NCBI GenBank assembly: GCA_020845475.1
Contig: JADLFN010000055.1
Location: 43,873-107,872 of the forward strand
DNA from: Planctomycetota bacterium
GTDB taxonomy: Bacteria > Planctomycetota > UBA8742 > UBA2392
DNA length: 64,000 nt
Reading direction: 5' to 3'
Both the position numbers and the translations under genes were made by a program. Positions 26,842-35,375 of the stretch are shown here, one piece after another. Below the pieces are notes generated by a model, which did no database searches, was not told the DNA's origin, and saw only the letters and a list, made by a program, of their open reading frames with translations. Each line of letters begins with the position of its first letter. The first letter of the stretch is position 1.

Positions 26842-28485
26842 TCAGCGCAGTTTCGGCAGCTTGCCCGTAACCGGTTCGGGCGCCTCGCGAAGCACGCGCT
26901 TGAGGGGTTTGCCCACCGCGTTCTTGGGAATCTCGCTGACAATGTGGAACCGCCGCGGCCTTTTGAAACTGGCCAGGTGCGGCTCAACAAACTTCGGGAA
27001 ATCGGTGATGTCCTGCGGCGCGCCGGGTTTGAAGACCAGGAAAGCAACTGGGATCTCGCCATCCATGGAGTCGGGGATGCCGACGACACAGGCCTCCGCC
27101 ACGCCGGGGTGCGTCAGCAGGACTTTCTCAACTTCGCTGGGGTAAACGCTGTAGCCGCGGAACTTGATCAAGTCCTTGAGGCGATCGACGATCTTCAGGT
27201 AGCCGTCGTCGTCGAATTTGCCCAGATCACCCGTGCGCAGCCAACCACCTTCAATGATCGTCTGGCGCGTGGACTCAAGTTGATTCCAGTAGCCGAGCAT
27301 GACCTGGGGCCCGCGCACCTGGATTTCGCCCTCTTTGCCCCGATCTACTTCCTTCAACGGATTTTCAGGGTCGCAAAGTCGCACCTCGGTGCCCGGAATG
27401 GGTACTCCCACGGTGTTGTACTTGATGGCATCAGGTGGGTTATTGGTAACCTCGGGGCTTGCTTCCGTCAGGCCATAGCCATTGATCATGGGCACGCCAG
27501 GGCAGGCCGCTTTCCACTTTTCGGGCAGTTGTGCCGACACCAGCATGGCGCCCGCTTTTACATAGCGCGCGCTCGCGAAAATGCGCGCGGCATCGTCACC
27601 TGCGGCTTCAAGAAGGCGCAGAAACATCGTGGCGCTGCCGTAGGCGACGGTAACTTTGTGCCGCTCGATGGCCTGCAGTACTTCCGGCGGCGAGAATTGC
27701 TCCACCAGAACGATCGGCGCACCCGCAGCCACCGCGGCATTGAGCACGCAACACATGCCCCAGGTGTGATAAAGCGGCAAGGCGCCGAGGATGACGTCCT
27801 TCTCGCTCCAGCCAAACCACGCATTGTTCTGCAACGCATTGGCCATGAGGTTGCGATGGCTCATCATCGCCGCCTTGACGCCGCCTGTGGTGCCGCTGGT
27901 GTATTGCAGCACCGCGACGTCAAGCTCGGGGCGGCAGCGCGGCGGCGGAGGCGGAGTGATTACGCTGGGCAATAAGTCAGAATCGCGCAGCGGGTTGGGG
28001 GCGAATTCTTTACCGGGTTCGATGTAGTAGGTGCGCGGCTCAGGCGTGCTTGCCTGACGCACGGCGGCGTCAAACTCCAGCGCGCGGCGCAAGTCGATGA
28101 TCGCAATGGCCGGGTCTGTATCTGCGATGATGCGCGCCAGTTCTTCCGCAGTAAGGTGCATGCTGACGGCAGTAACGATGCAGCCAGCGCGCAGCGCGCC
28201 GAAGTACTGAGTGATGAATTCCGGACAGTTTGGCAGCCACAACAGCACGCGCGCAGCGCCTTTGGCGTTGCCGTAGCCGCGCGCACGCATCTGGGAGGAT
28301 GCAATCTCTGCGTGTTTCCAGAGTCGGCGGTAGGTAACGGAATAGTCGCGGAAGTAGAGGCCTATGCTGTCAGGGCACTGCGCGGCCTTGTCGGCCAGGA
28401 GCGACCACAGCGGCTTCAAAGGCGGCGCGAAATCACGCGTGACACCCGTGGGATAGGACTGCTGCCAGTCGAAGCGGTCGTTCAC
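26842..28485 (-). CDS. AMP-forming acyl-CoA synthetase
   Basis: A 547-residue adenylate-forming ligase. Core motifs: the P-loop 'LQYTSGTTGGVKAAMMSH' (A3), 'INGYGLTEASPEV' (A5), 'WLRTGDLGKFDDDGYL' (A7) and 'DRLKDLIKFRGYSVYPSEVE' (A8), with the C-terminal catalytic Lys in 'IPKNAVGKPLKR'. It activates a fatty or related carboxylic acid to its CoA thioester. It overlaps the end of the upstream hotdog thioesterase gene by four bases, so a ligase and a thioesterase are co-expressed. Chain-length preference cannot be told. Confidence 0.9.
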   Translation of the reverse strand: MNDRFDWQQSYPTGVTRDFAPPLKPLWSLLADKAAQCPDSIGLYFRDYSVTYRRLWKHAEIASSQMRARGYGNAKGAARVLLWLPNCPEFITQYFGALRAGCIVTAVSMHLTAEELARIIADTDPAIAIIDLRRALEFDAAVRQASTPEPRTYYIEPGKEFAPNPLRDSDLLPSVITPPPPPRCRPELDVAVLQYTSGTTGGVKAAMMSHRNLMANALQNNAWFGWSEKDVILGALPLYHTWGMCCVLNAAVAAGAPIVLVEQFSPPEVLQAIERHKVTVAYGSATMFLRLLEAAGDDAARIFASARYVKAGAMLVSAQLPEKWKAACPGVPMINGYGLTEASPEVTNNPPDAIKYNTVGVPIPGTEVRLCDPENPLKEVDRGKEGEIQVRGPQVMLGYWNQLESTRQTIIEGGWLRTGDLGKFDDDGYLKIVDRLKDLIKFRGYSVYPSEVEKVLLTHPGVAEACVVGIPDSMDGEIPVAFLVFKPGAPQDITDFPKFVEPHLASFKRPRRFHIVSEIPKNAVGKPLKRVLREAPEPVTGKLPKLR

Positions 28486-28886
28486 GCGAACAGCCTCACG
28501 AACTCAGAGGGCACCTGAGTGGGTTTGCCGCTAGCGGCATCGGTGAAGACGATAACAACGCGGGCTTCCGCCGCCGGTTCCGCCATGCCAGTTTTGGCCA
28601 CACGCTGGGAAAGCGTCACGCTGGTGTTGCCAACACGCTCAAGCTGAGACGACACCTCAACGGCGTCGCCCAGATGTAAGGGTTGGCGATAATCGATCTC
28701 TGTGCGAACGGTCATGTATCGCACGCCCCAGTTGTCGATGATTCGCGTGTAGTCCAGCCCTTTGTCTTGCAGCATCTTGCAGCGCCCGTGTTCGAGCCAG
28801 TTGACGTAAACCGCGTTGTTGACGTGGTTATAGACGTCAAGTTCGTAGCTTCGGACCTCAAGACGGAAAAGAGAGATGTAAGGCAT
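28482..28886 (-). CDS. Acyl-CoA thioesterase, YbgC/4-hydroxybenzoyl-CoA type
   Basis: A 134-residue hotdog-fold thioesterase. The family pattern 'VRSYELDVYNHVNNAVYVNW' carries the catalytic Asp and the following His-Val-Asn, and the helix 'LEHGRCKML' follows. It should hydrolyse short- or medium-chain acyl-CoA or acyl-ACP. It is the first gene of a two-gene operon with the acyl-CoA ligase. A TACAAT on the minus strand at 28914-28919 is a possible -10. Confidence 0.87.
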   Translation of the reverse strand: MPYISLFRLEVRSYELDVYNHVNNAVYVNWLEHGRCKMLQDKGLDYTRIIDNWGVRYMTVRTEIDYRQPLHLGDAVEVSSQLERVGNTSVTLSQRVAKTGMAEPAAEARVVIVFTDAASGKPTQVPSEFVRLFA

Positions 28887-29431
28887 TGTTCCCGCACTGG
28901 TTACCGAAGCGGGATTGTAACTTGGATTTGACCGGCGGGTATGGTCTCTAAACGTCGTCGCAAGGTGTTAAAATCACGAGGCGGTGGTGACCTATGGTCG
29001 CCACCGCCTCGTGTTCCAAGGCCGATGGAATGCCGCCCCCCCTTAAACAGCGACATCCCTACATTTGTCGGCCTTCCCACTTGTTCGGCGCATTGCGCCT
29101 GAATTCGAACCTCGCTTGTTGTTGCGTGTGGCAGGAAGATAGCTCACTTGTATCACTGCACTTTCACGCCCAAGTAGTTTCTCGTGACAATTTTTCTGAC
29201 AGACTCGTGACCCCGCGCCGAGGTGACACGATGGTGGCTTTGCAAGCCGCGCGCAGAGCGGCTCGGCGAGCGATGGCAAAGGGTGTCCGGTCGCGTTGCT
29301 TAGTGAACGAAGTAGTGCGCCGCGACTTCTAAGGCAAATCCTGGCCTGTTTTCGTTTCGAATTGCCTCAAGCCCGCAGTCTCTTGAGCCGATGACCCCGA
29401 TAGGCGCGGCTCTCCGCGCGACAAGGCTGCC
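28887..29431. other. 545-bp stretch without a recognised gene
   Basis: It holds a long perfect-looking hairpin at 28975-29013 and a weak open frame (28994-29332, plus strand) with no family similarity and odd composition. I compared it by eye with tRNA, tmRNA, RNase P and SRP RNA landmarks and saw none. An unannotated small RNA is possible. Confidence 0.4.
28975..29013. repeat. 18-bp-arm inverted repeat (hairpin)
   Basis: Arms of 18 bases beginning CACGAGGCGGTGG surround a 3-base TAT loop; one mismatch becomes a G-U pair in RNA. There is no following T-run, so it is not a standard terminator. It may be a binding site, RNA processing element or a remnant of a repeat family. Confidence 0.75.
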
Positions 29432-29746
29432 ATGATTCGCTCGCTTTTCGCCTACATTTTCATGTTCACGGCCGGTCTTGCGAGCGCGGCTGCGTACTTC
29501 TATTCGATCCATCCCGAACACGTGCCGGAAGAGGACTTCCCGCGCATGAGGCTGGATCTCGAAGATGCCATGGATCGCGCTCGTCGCGCCAAGGATGCCT
29601 GGGAGGCGCCGCCCAAGCAGCAGCAGGCCCATGTCGAGCCTCCGCAGCCCCACAAGTCGCTTCCAGCCGAGAGCGCACCGCAGCCGGTCAAGCCGCCGAA
29701 GACGCCGCCGAAGAAGAGTGCCGGCATCGTAGATCACCGCAAGTAG
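29432..29746 (+). CDS. Small membrane-anchored Pro/Lys-rich protein, hypothetical
   Basis: A 104-residue protein with an N-terminal signal anchor ('MIRSLFAYIFMFTAGLASAA'), a short acidic helix (about 38-58), and a Pro/Gln/Lys-rich tail ('PPKQQQAHVEPPQPHKSLP'). The layout resembles periplasm-facing linker proteins. No family is recognised. It stands alone upstream of the tricorn-like gene. Confidence 0.5.
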   Translation: MIRSLFAYIFMFTAGLASAAAYFYSIHPEHVPEEDFPRMRLDLEDAMDRARRAKDAWEAPPKQQQAHVEPPQPHKSLPAESAPQPVKPPKTPPKKSAGIVDHRK

Positions 29747-29811
29747 CGAATCTCTTTACTTCGCGTCGCCTCCATACGTAGAACGTGCAATCACACTATA
29801 CGGAGGCGTCC

Positions 29812-32800
29812 ATGGTGCGCGCGTTGACATTTGCTTGCGGATTGGCGTTGCTTGGCGGGTTCCTGGCCACGAGTAAGCATTCTCAGGACGCCGGGGGCAG
29901 CAGCTACGCGCACAGCGTTGCGCCGCGCGTTCTGCGCACGCCGGTCCTCAGTCCTGACGGCAAGCAATTGGCTTTCGTCTATGACGGAGATATCTGGGTT
30001 GTTGAGAGTGGCGGCGGCAGTGCTCGACGCCTCACGATCACACTCGACAACGACGGTTCGCCCTGTTTTTCACCCGATGGCAAACAGTTGGCATTTCGTT
30101 CGCGACGTTATGGAAGCGACGACGTTTTCATCATGCCTGCTGCGGGGGGCGAGGCGCGGCGCATGACATTTTCCGATGGCGCCGAAGACCCTTGCTGCTG
30201 GCTTCCGGATGGTTCCGGTGTTGTGTTCAGTGCGGCGCGCGATGACGGACGCGACTTGTGGATCGTGCGTGCCGCTGGTGGCGAGCCCTGGCCGATCTCC
30301 GGCGGAGGGATGGGCATTCACGAGAGCAACGCCGACATCTCGCCGGACGGCAAACACATTGTCTATGTCAGCCACAGCTCAGACCCCATGCGCCGACGCG
30401 GATACTTCGGCACTTCTAGTTCCGACTTGTGGCTGTGCGACTTTGACGGCACGGCCACGCGAAACCATCGCGCGCTGGCCGCATCGCGTTCGCACGAGGA
30501 TTGGCCATGTTTCATGGACAACAACACGGTGCTGTTCGTGAGCTGCGCGGCCGGCAAGAGCAAGAGCGCGCGTATGGGCCGTCTGTCGGCTGTTACTCTG
30601 GATGGCCAGGAAGCAAAGGGCTGGGGCGGCGACAACGCTCTTGACGCCCGCGACGTGAGCGTTGGAGGAGGCAAGCTGGCCTTTGCCACAGGTAACTACG
30701 GCGGATGGAATCTGCATGTGGGAGAGTTGGGCAAGCGCCCGCCGATGAAATTGAACACGCCTGAGATTCGCATTGAATCCGACGTGCGCAGCGCGGAAGT
30801 CAAGGCCACGCGTCTGACTTCCGCCAGTGAGTTCGACATCAGCCCGGACGGAAAGAAGATTGCCTTTGTTGCGGGCGGCGACGTGTTCTTGCTGCCCACC
30901 GAAGAAGGCGGCACGCCCCGCCAACTGACAGACACACTGGAGCGTGAAAAGGACGTGGAATGGGACAGCGACTCGCGCACGCTCGCGTTCTCGTCGCGTA
31001 AAGGCGGTGCTTGGCGCATCTATGGCATTGACGCGGGCACAGGCAATGAGGCCTTCGTGCGCGGCCAGGGTGCGCAAGTTTCTCACCCCCAGTTCTTGCC
31101 GGGCGGAAAAAGGCTGGCAAGCATCATTGACGAGCAACGCTTGAATGTTGAGTTGCCCGAGGGCAAGTCCTTGGATGTGAAGGCATACCTCGCCGGCGCA
31201 AATATGTGGGGAGGCGAGGCTTTTGATATTTCGCCCGATGGCCAGTGGATTTTGTTCGAGCAGCCCAACGAGATTTACGACGACACGCTCTTTGTTGCGA
31301 ACCTCAACACAGGCGAGGTGCGGCAGATTTCGCATTTGTTCGGCTCATGCGCCAGCGCCAGCTTCACACGCGACGGCAAACGAGTTGTGTTTGCCTGCGA
31401 TCAAGAAGGCAGCTTCGATATTTATGTCCTGGATCTGGTGGCGCCTCCTGTGGAGTTCAAGGAAGACAAGCTGGACAAGTTGTTCAAAGAGCCCCTCAAG
31501 CCCGCCAGCGGTGGCGACGACAAGAAGGACGAGCCCAAGGGAGAAGACGCAAAGCCCGAGGAGCCCAAAAAAGAAGAGCCGAAAAAGCCGGCCGCCAAGA
31601 AACCTCCGGAAACGAAGATTGACTTTGAAGGCCTCAAGCGCCGCGTCAGGCGCGTGACCAGCCTGGAGGGCAACGAGTTCAACCCCATCTGCCTCGACGA
31701 CGGCAAGACGTTCTACTTCCTGGCCGCAGTGCAAGGCCAGAGCAACCTGTGGAAGCTGACAATGGACGCGGACAAAGGGCCTGACCTCAAGCAGGTCACT
31801 CAAAGCCGCTCGCAGAAATCGCGCCTGAAGTTGAGCCCGGATGAGAAGTCGCTCTGGTTTCTTGATGGCGGAACGATCACCAGCTACCAGCTGCAGAGCG
31901 GCAAGACCACCAGCTATGCCTTCAGCTTTGAACAGCGACGCCTGACGCGCGACTTGCGCGCGGAAGCCATGTCAGAAGCGCGCTGGATCATGGGCAGCTA
32001 TTTCTACGACCAGCGCCACCACGGTCAGAACTGGGCCGCGCTATGTGATCGCTATGCGCAGGCGCTGGATGCCACGAGCACGGGCGACGAGTTTGGCGCC
32101 GTGATGAACGAGTTGTTGGGCGAACTCAACTCCAGCCACCAGGGTTTTTACGCCGCCGATGAGCGCAGCGACGGCCTGAATGAAGTTTGCGGCTATCTGG
32201 GCGTGCGCTTTGACGCGCTGGCGCTTTCGCGCGGAGAGTATCGCATCGTGGAAATCCTCAAGGGCGGGCCGCTTGACGTTGCGGAAGGGCCGCTGCCGGG
32301 GATTCTGCTCGTGGGGGTCAACGGCAAGGCGTTGGGAAGTGGCAGCGTTCTTGCCCGCGAGCTGCTCAATACCGTCGGACGCAAAACGATTCTGCACCTG
32401 AATGACAAGACTGTTTTCAACGGCGCCCGTGAGCTTGCCGTAAAGCCCATTTCGCGCGGGACAGAGACTCAGTTGCACTACGAGCGCTGGGTCGATGCGC
32501 AGCGGGCCTTGGTGCACAAGCTCTCTGACGGAAAGCTGGGCTATGTCCACATCGAGGGCATGGATGATCCTTCCTTGCGCCATTTCAAGCACCACCTTGG
32601 AAACGATGCCATCGGCAAACAAGGTCTGGTCATTGACGTGCGGTACAATGGTGGCGGCTACACAGCCGTGGACGTGCTCGAGATCCTGATCAAGCGCCCT
32701 TGGCTCAAGCGACAGGCGCCTGGCTTCAGCGAGGTGAGCGAGAACGCCTATCGCAGTGTCACGCTGGAAAAGCCGAGCGTGCTACTGATCAACCAGGACA

Positions 32801-33105
32801 GCTTCTCCAACGCCGAGATTCTCGCTGAGGGCTTCCGGCGCCTGGGCATCGGCAAAATCGTCGGCGTGGACACGGCGGGCGGGGTGATTGGAACCGGCCA
32901 ATTCCGACTGATCGACGGCAGCTCGATGCGCCTGCCAGGAACAGGCGCATTTGCTGTGGATGGTGAGAATCTCGAGAACAACGGGCGCAAGCCGGACATC
33001 TTCGTGCAGAACACGCCTGAGGAACTCGACAGCGGCCTTGATCGCCAGACTGAGGCAGCCGTGAAGGTATTACTGGAGCAAATTGCCAACGCAAAGGGCA
33101 AATGA
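29812..33105 (+). CDS. Tricorn-like S41 protease
   Basis: A 1097-residue secreted protein of tricorn design. It has a signal peptide (about 1-22); two beta-propellers built from WD40/TolB-like blades ('VLSPDGKQLAFVYDGDIWVV', 'FDISPDGKKIAFVAGGDVFL'); a Lys/Glu/Pro-rich insert (about 565-605) inside the second propeller; then the C-terminal core with 'LLGELNSSHQGFY' (catalytic His), a PDZ domain (about 800-870) and the nucleophile region 'NQDSFSNAEILAEGFRRLG'. Tricorn proteases degrade peptides released by other proteases. CGGAGG six bases before ATG 29812 fixes the start. The charged insert is unusual. Confidence 0.88.
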   Translation: MVRALTFACGLALLGGFLATSKHSQDAGGSSYAHSVAPRVLRTPVLSPDGKQLAFVYDGDIWVVESGGGSARRLTITLDNDGSPCFSPDGKQLAFRSRRYGSDDVFIMPAAGGEARRMTFSDGAEDPCCWLPDGSGVVFSAARDDGRDLWIVRAAGGEPWPISGGGMGIHESNADISPDGKHIVYVSHSSDPMRRRGYFGTSSSDLWLCDFDGTATRNHRALAASRSHEDWPCFMDNNTVLFVSCAAGKSKSARMGRLSAVTLDGQEAKGWGGDNALDARDVSVGGGKLAFATGNYGGWNLHVGELGKRPPMKLNTPEIRIESDVRSAEVKATRLTSASEFDISPDGKKIAFVAGGDVFLLPTEEGGTPRQLTDTLEREKDVEWDSDSRTLAFSSRKGGAWRIYGIDAGTGNEAFVRGQGAQVSHPQFLPGGKRLASIIDEQRLNVELPEGKSLDVKAYLAGANMWGGEAFDISPDGQWILFEQPNEIYDDTLFVANLNTGEVRQISHLFGSCASASFTRDGKRVVFACDQEGSFDIYVLDLVAPPVEFKEDKLDKLFKEPLKPASGGDDKKDEPKGEDAKPEEPKKEEPKKPAAKKPPETKIDFEGLKRRVRRVTSLEGNEFNPICLDDGKTFYFLAAVQGQSNLWKLTMDADKGPDLKQVTQSRSQKSRLKLSPDEKSLWFLDGGTITSYQLQSGKTTSYAFSFEQRRLTRDLRAEAMSEARWIMGSYFYDQRHHGQNWAALCDRYAQALDATSTGDEFGAVMNELLGELNSSHQGFYAADERSDGLNEVCGYLGVRFDALALSRGEYRIVEILKGGPLDVAEGPLPGILLVGVNGKALGSGSVLARELLNTVGRKTILHLNDKTVFNGARELAVKPISRGTETQLHYERWVDAQRALVHKLSDGKLGYVHIEGMDDPSLRHFKHHLGNDAIGKQGLVIDVRYNGGGYTAVDVLEILIKRPWLKRQAPGFSEVSENAYRSVTLEKPSVLLINQDSFSNAEILAEGFRRLGIGKIVGVDTAGGVIGTGQFRLIDGSSMRLPGTGAFAVDGENLENNGRKPDIFVQNTPEELDSGLDRQTEAAVKVLLEQIANAKGK

Positions 33106-33215
33106 CCGACAGCGTCGGGTAGCTCAGGAGTCGGGTTTTGCTCCGGCGTAGCGTCGGGAACGAGACGCCGCTTGCTGCAAGCCTGCTGCTGCTCTTGCGG
33201 CAAACCAGCAATGCG

Positions 33216-34685
33216 CTATGCAGAGAGCAGAGAGCGGGCTTCCTGGATCCAGCGTTGGGAGTCCGCGGCTGGCTCGCTGCCTGCGAGGCCCAGAAAGCGC
33301 TCCATCTCGACCAGGGACTCTCTCGCGGCGTCCAAGCGGCCGTTTCGGCAAAGCGCGCATGCCCGCTGGGCGTGGAGCTTGGCCAGAACAAAGTTCAGAA
33401 ACTGCCCCGCACGCGGCGCCTTCAGCGCGGCATCAACCCACTCCAGCGCGTCCTCAGCCTGGCCGAGTTCCAGGAATGCCGCTGCCGCCTGTGCACTTGA
33501 AACCAGGAAGTGCCACGCCATCGATGCCGCCTCGGCCACGCGAGCCGCGCTTGTGGCGGCCTGCAATGCGCTGCGGAAATCTCCGACGGCATCATAGATT
33601 TCGTAGCGGTTGCGCAGGGCGAACCAGAGCACTCGCACGTTGCCAAGCTCGCGCGCCATGATTTCGGCGGTCTCGACGTGGCGCAGTCCTTCGTGAAAAC
33701 GTCGTAGCTGCAGTGCAGTACCTCCAAGGTTCACTTCCGCGCGCGCAATTTCAGTCTGAAGGCCCGCCGCCGCGGCCTCCTTGCTCGCTAGAGCGTGGTA
33801 CTCGGCGCACTCTTCAAGTCGATTCAGCCCGTGGCTGAGCGAGGCCAGGCCTGCCGCAACCATGCAACGGATTCCGGGGTTGGGGTTATTATTGAGCACC
33901 GGCGCCAACTCACGGGCAAATGCGAGCGCCTCGTCGTTACGGGAAAGCTGCGCCAGCACGTTCATGGTCAGCAGCCTGCATCGCGCAATGCGGGTCTCGT
34001 CGGCGAGTGATTCGGCCAGGAGAAGCGCTTCTTGTGCCGGCGGCAATGCCTCTTCAGTGCGGCCAGCGGTAAACAGGGCCCGCGACAAAGCGCTGTAGGC
34101 CTGCTCCAGCATGGCGGTATCGTTGAGCTGCTTGAATGACGCAATGGCAGCATCGAGCAACTGCGGCGTGCGTGCATTGTGCGCTGTATCCATGCAACAG
34201 CATGCAAGCATCAGGAGTGCCTTGGCCTGTTCGGATTCGCTGCGCAGTTCCCGCGCACATGCGAGAGCACGTTCTGCCTCAGTCACGGCATCTTCCATGC
34301 GCCCGGCGCGGTTGAGCAACTCGGCTTTCCTGCGCAAGAGTTCAGCCCGATCCAATGGGGGCAGGTCCCCGCAAACAAGAAGTTCATCCAGCAATGAGAG
34401 CGCGCGTTCGTTCGCGTAGCTCGCCGTGGCCTGTTCCACACCTTGGCGCAGAAAGTCGCGGCGCATCGCCTTGAGTTGCGCGGCAACAGCCGGAGGTGCG
34501 CCCGCCTGGCCGGCCAGCGCGTGCGCCGCGAGTTCATCGGGCGCGCCAAGCCTGTACGCGTGCAGATAGTCAAGCGCGCGCCGATGCAGCTCAGCGCGCT
34601 CGGACGGCAGCATCAGCTCATAGCACGCGCGCTGCAACAGGGCGTGCGTGAATACGTAAGCGGCTTCGGCTGAAGGTGCGTCCAT
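33216..34685 (-). CDS. TPR solenoid protein, headless relative of AAA/STAND regulators (second copy)
   Basis: A 489-residue helical protein of the same design as 14711-16141. It opens with 'AYVFTHALLQRACYELMLPS', the post-ATPase linker of multidomain regulators, and continues with about ten degenerate TPRs rich in Ala/Leu/Glu ('RAELLRRKAELLNRAGRMED'). No ATPase or DNA-binding domain is encoded upstream. A TATAGT lies 11 bases before its ATG on the minus strand. It may be a scaffold working with a separate ATPase; that is inference. Confidence 0.72.
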   Translation of the reverse strand: MDAPSAEAAYVFTHALLQRACYELMLPSERAELHRRALDYLHAYRLGAPDELAAHALAGQAGAPPAVAAQLKAMRRDFLRQGVEQATASYANERALSLLDELLVCGDLPPLDRAELLRRKAELLNRAGRMEDAVTEAERALACARELRSESEQAKALLMLACCCMDTAHNARTPQLLDAAIASFKQLNDTAMLEQAYSALSRALFTAGRTEEALPPAQEALLLAESLADETRIARCRLLTMNVLAQLSRNDEALAFARELAPVLNNNPNPGIRCMVAAGLASLSHGLNRLEECAEYHALASKEAAAAGLQTEIARAEVNLGGTALQLRRFHEGLRHVETAEIMARELGNVRVLWFALRNRYEIYDAVGDFRSALQAATSAARVAEAASMAWHFLVSSAQAAAAFLELGQAEDALEWVDAALKAPRAGQFLNFVLAKLHAQRACALCRNGRLDAARESLVEMERFLGLAGSEPAADSQRWIQEARSLLSA

Positions 34686-34770
34686 GGGCGGCGCGAACTA
34701 TACTCGCGAACGCCGCGCCGGAAACAGTTTCCACGCGCAGCTCGCTTAGCCGCCCCGCACGGAGACGCAA

Positions 34771-35088
34771 ATGCATATCGCGCAGTTCCAGAAAGTCATC
34801 GAAGAGACCTACGGCGCCAAAGACAAGAAGCGCGGCATCGAGTCCACTTTTCTTTGGTTTTCCGAGGAAGTGGGGGAGTTGGCGCGCGCGCTGAACGGGC
34901 GCACTTCGCGCGAGAACCTGAAACTGGAATTCGCGGACACGCTGGCCTGGCTGACCACGCTGGCCAGCATCGCGGGCGTGGACCTGGAGGAAGTAGCGAA
35001 CGAACGCTACGGCAAGGGCTGCCCGCGTTGCCTTGGCATTCCCTGCAAATGCGAGGAAAAGCGCACTCTGGCCTATCGCTGCGCGTGA
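34771..35088 (+). CDS. MazG-like nucleotide pyrophosphohydrolase
   Basis: A 105-residue all-alpha NTP pyrophosphohydrolase. The metal-binding motif EExxE is in 'FSEEVGELARALNGR' and the ExxD in 'LEFADTLAWL', as in MazG. It removes pyrophosphate from (possibly damaged) nucleoside triphosphates. The C-terminus adds a Cys cluster ('CPRCLGIPCKC'), a potential zinc site not part of minimal MazG. The ATG follows 'GGAGACGCAA', an acceptable ribosome site. Confidence 0.85.
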   Translation: MHIAQFQKVIEETYGAKDKKRGIESTFLWFSEEVGELARALNGRTSRENLKLEFADTLAWLTTLASIAGVDLEEVANERYGKGCPRCLGIPCKCEEKRTLAYRCA

Positions 35089-35375
35089 AGCGGATTTTTG
35101 TGAAAAACTTTTGCACGGCGCTTGCCTCGTGCGCCTCAAACCGGCCATTGAAGCGGCGCGGCGCGGCGATGAAAAACGTGCATTGCCCGAAACAAATTCT
35201 GTTCTGCACTGAAACTTCACGTGATGTTGTCTTTTTCCCAGCGCTGCAATTCGTTTAATGGCGGCGTTCCGGCGGATCAGCCTGGGCTGGCAATGGCCAG
35301 CGTGGGCGCAAACGAAGTCAGGAACGATGCGCGTTCTTCGCGCCGCGCCCGCCCGGGCGCTTGTTGGAGACATCC

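Noticed and set aside
29090..29130. tRNA-like TTCGAAC T-loop sequence
   Set aside because: The five-base stems on either side do not pair on either strand and no acceptor or anticodon arm is seen.
28994..29332. 112-codon open frame in the gene-poor stretch
   Set aside because: It starts inside the hairpin, has no ribosome site and no family-like pattern; coding status is not supportable.
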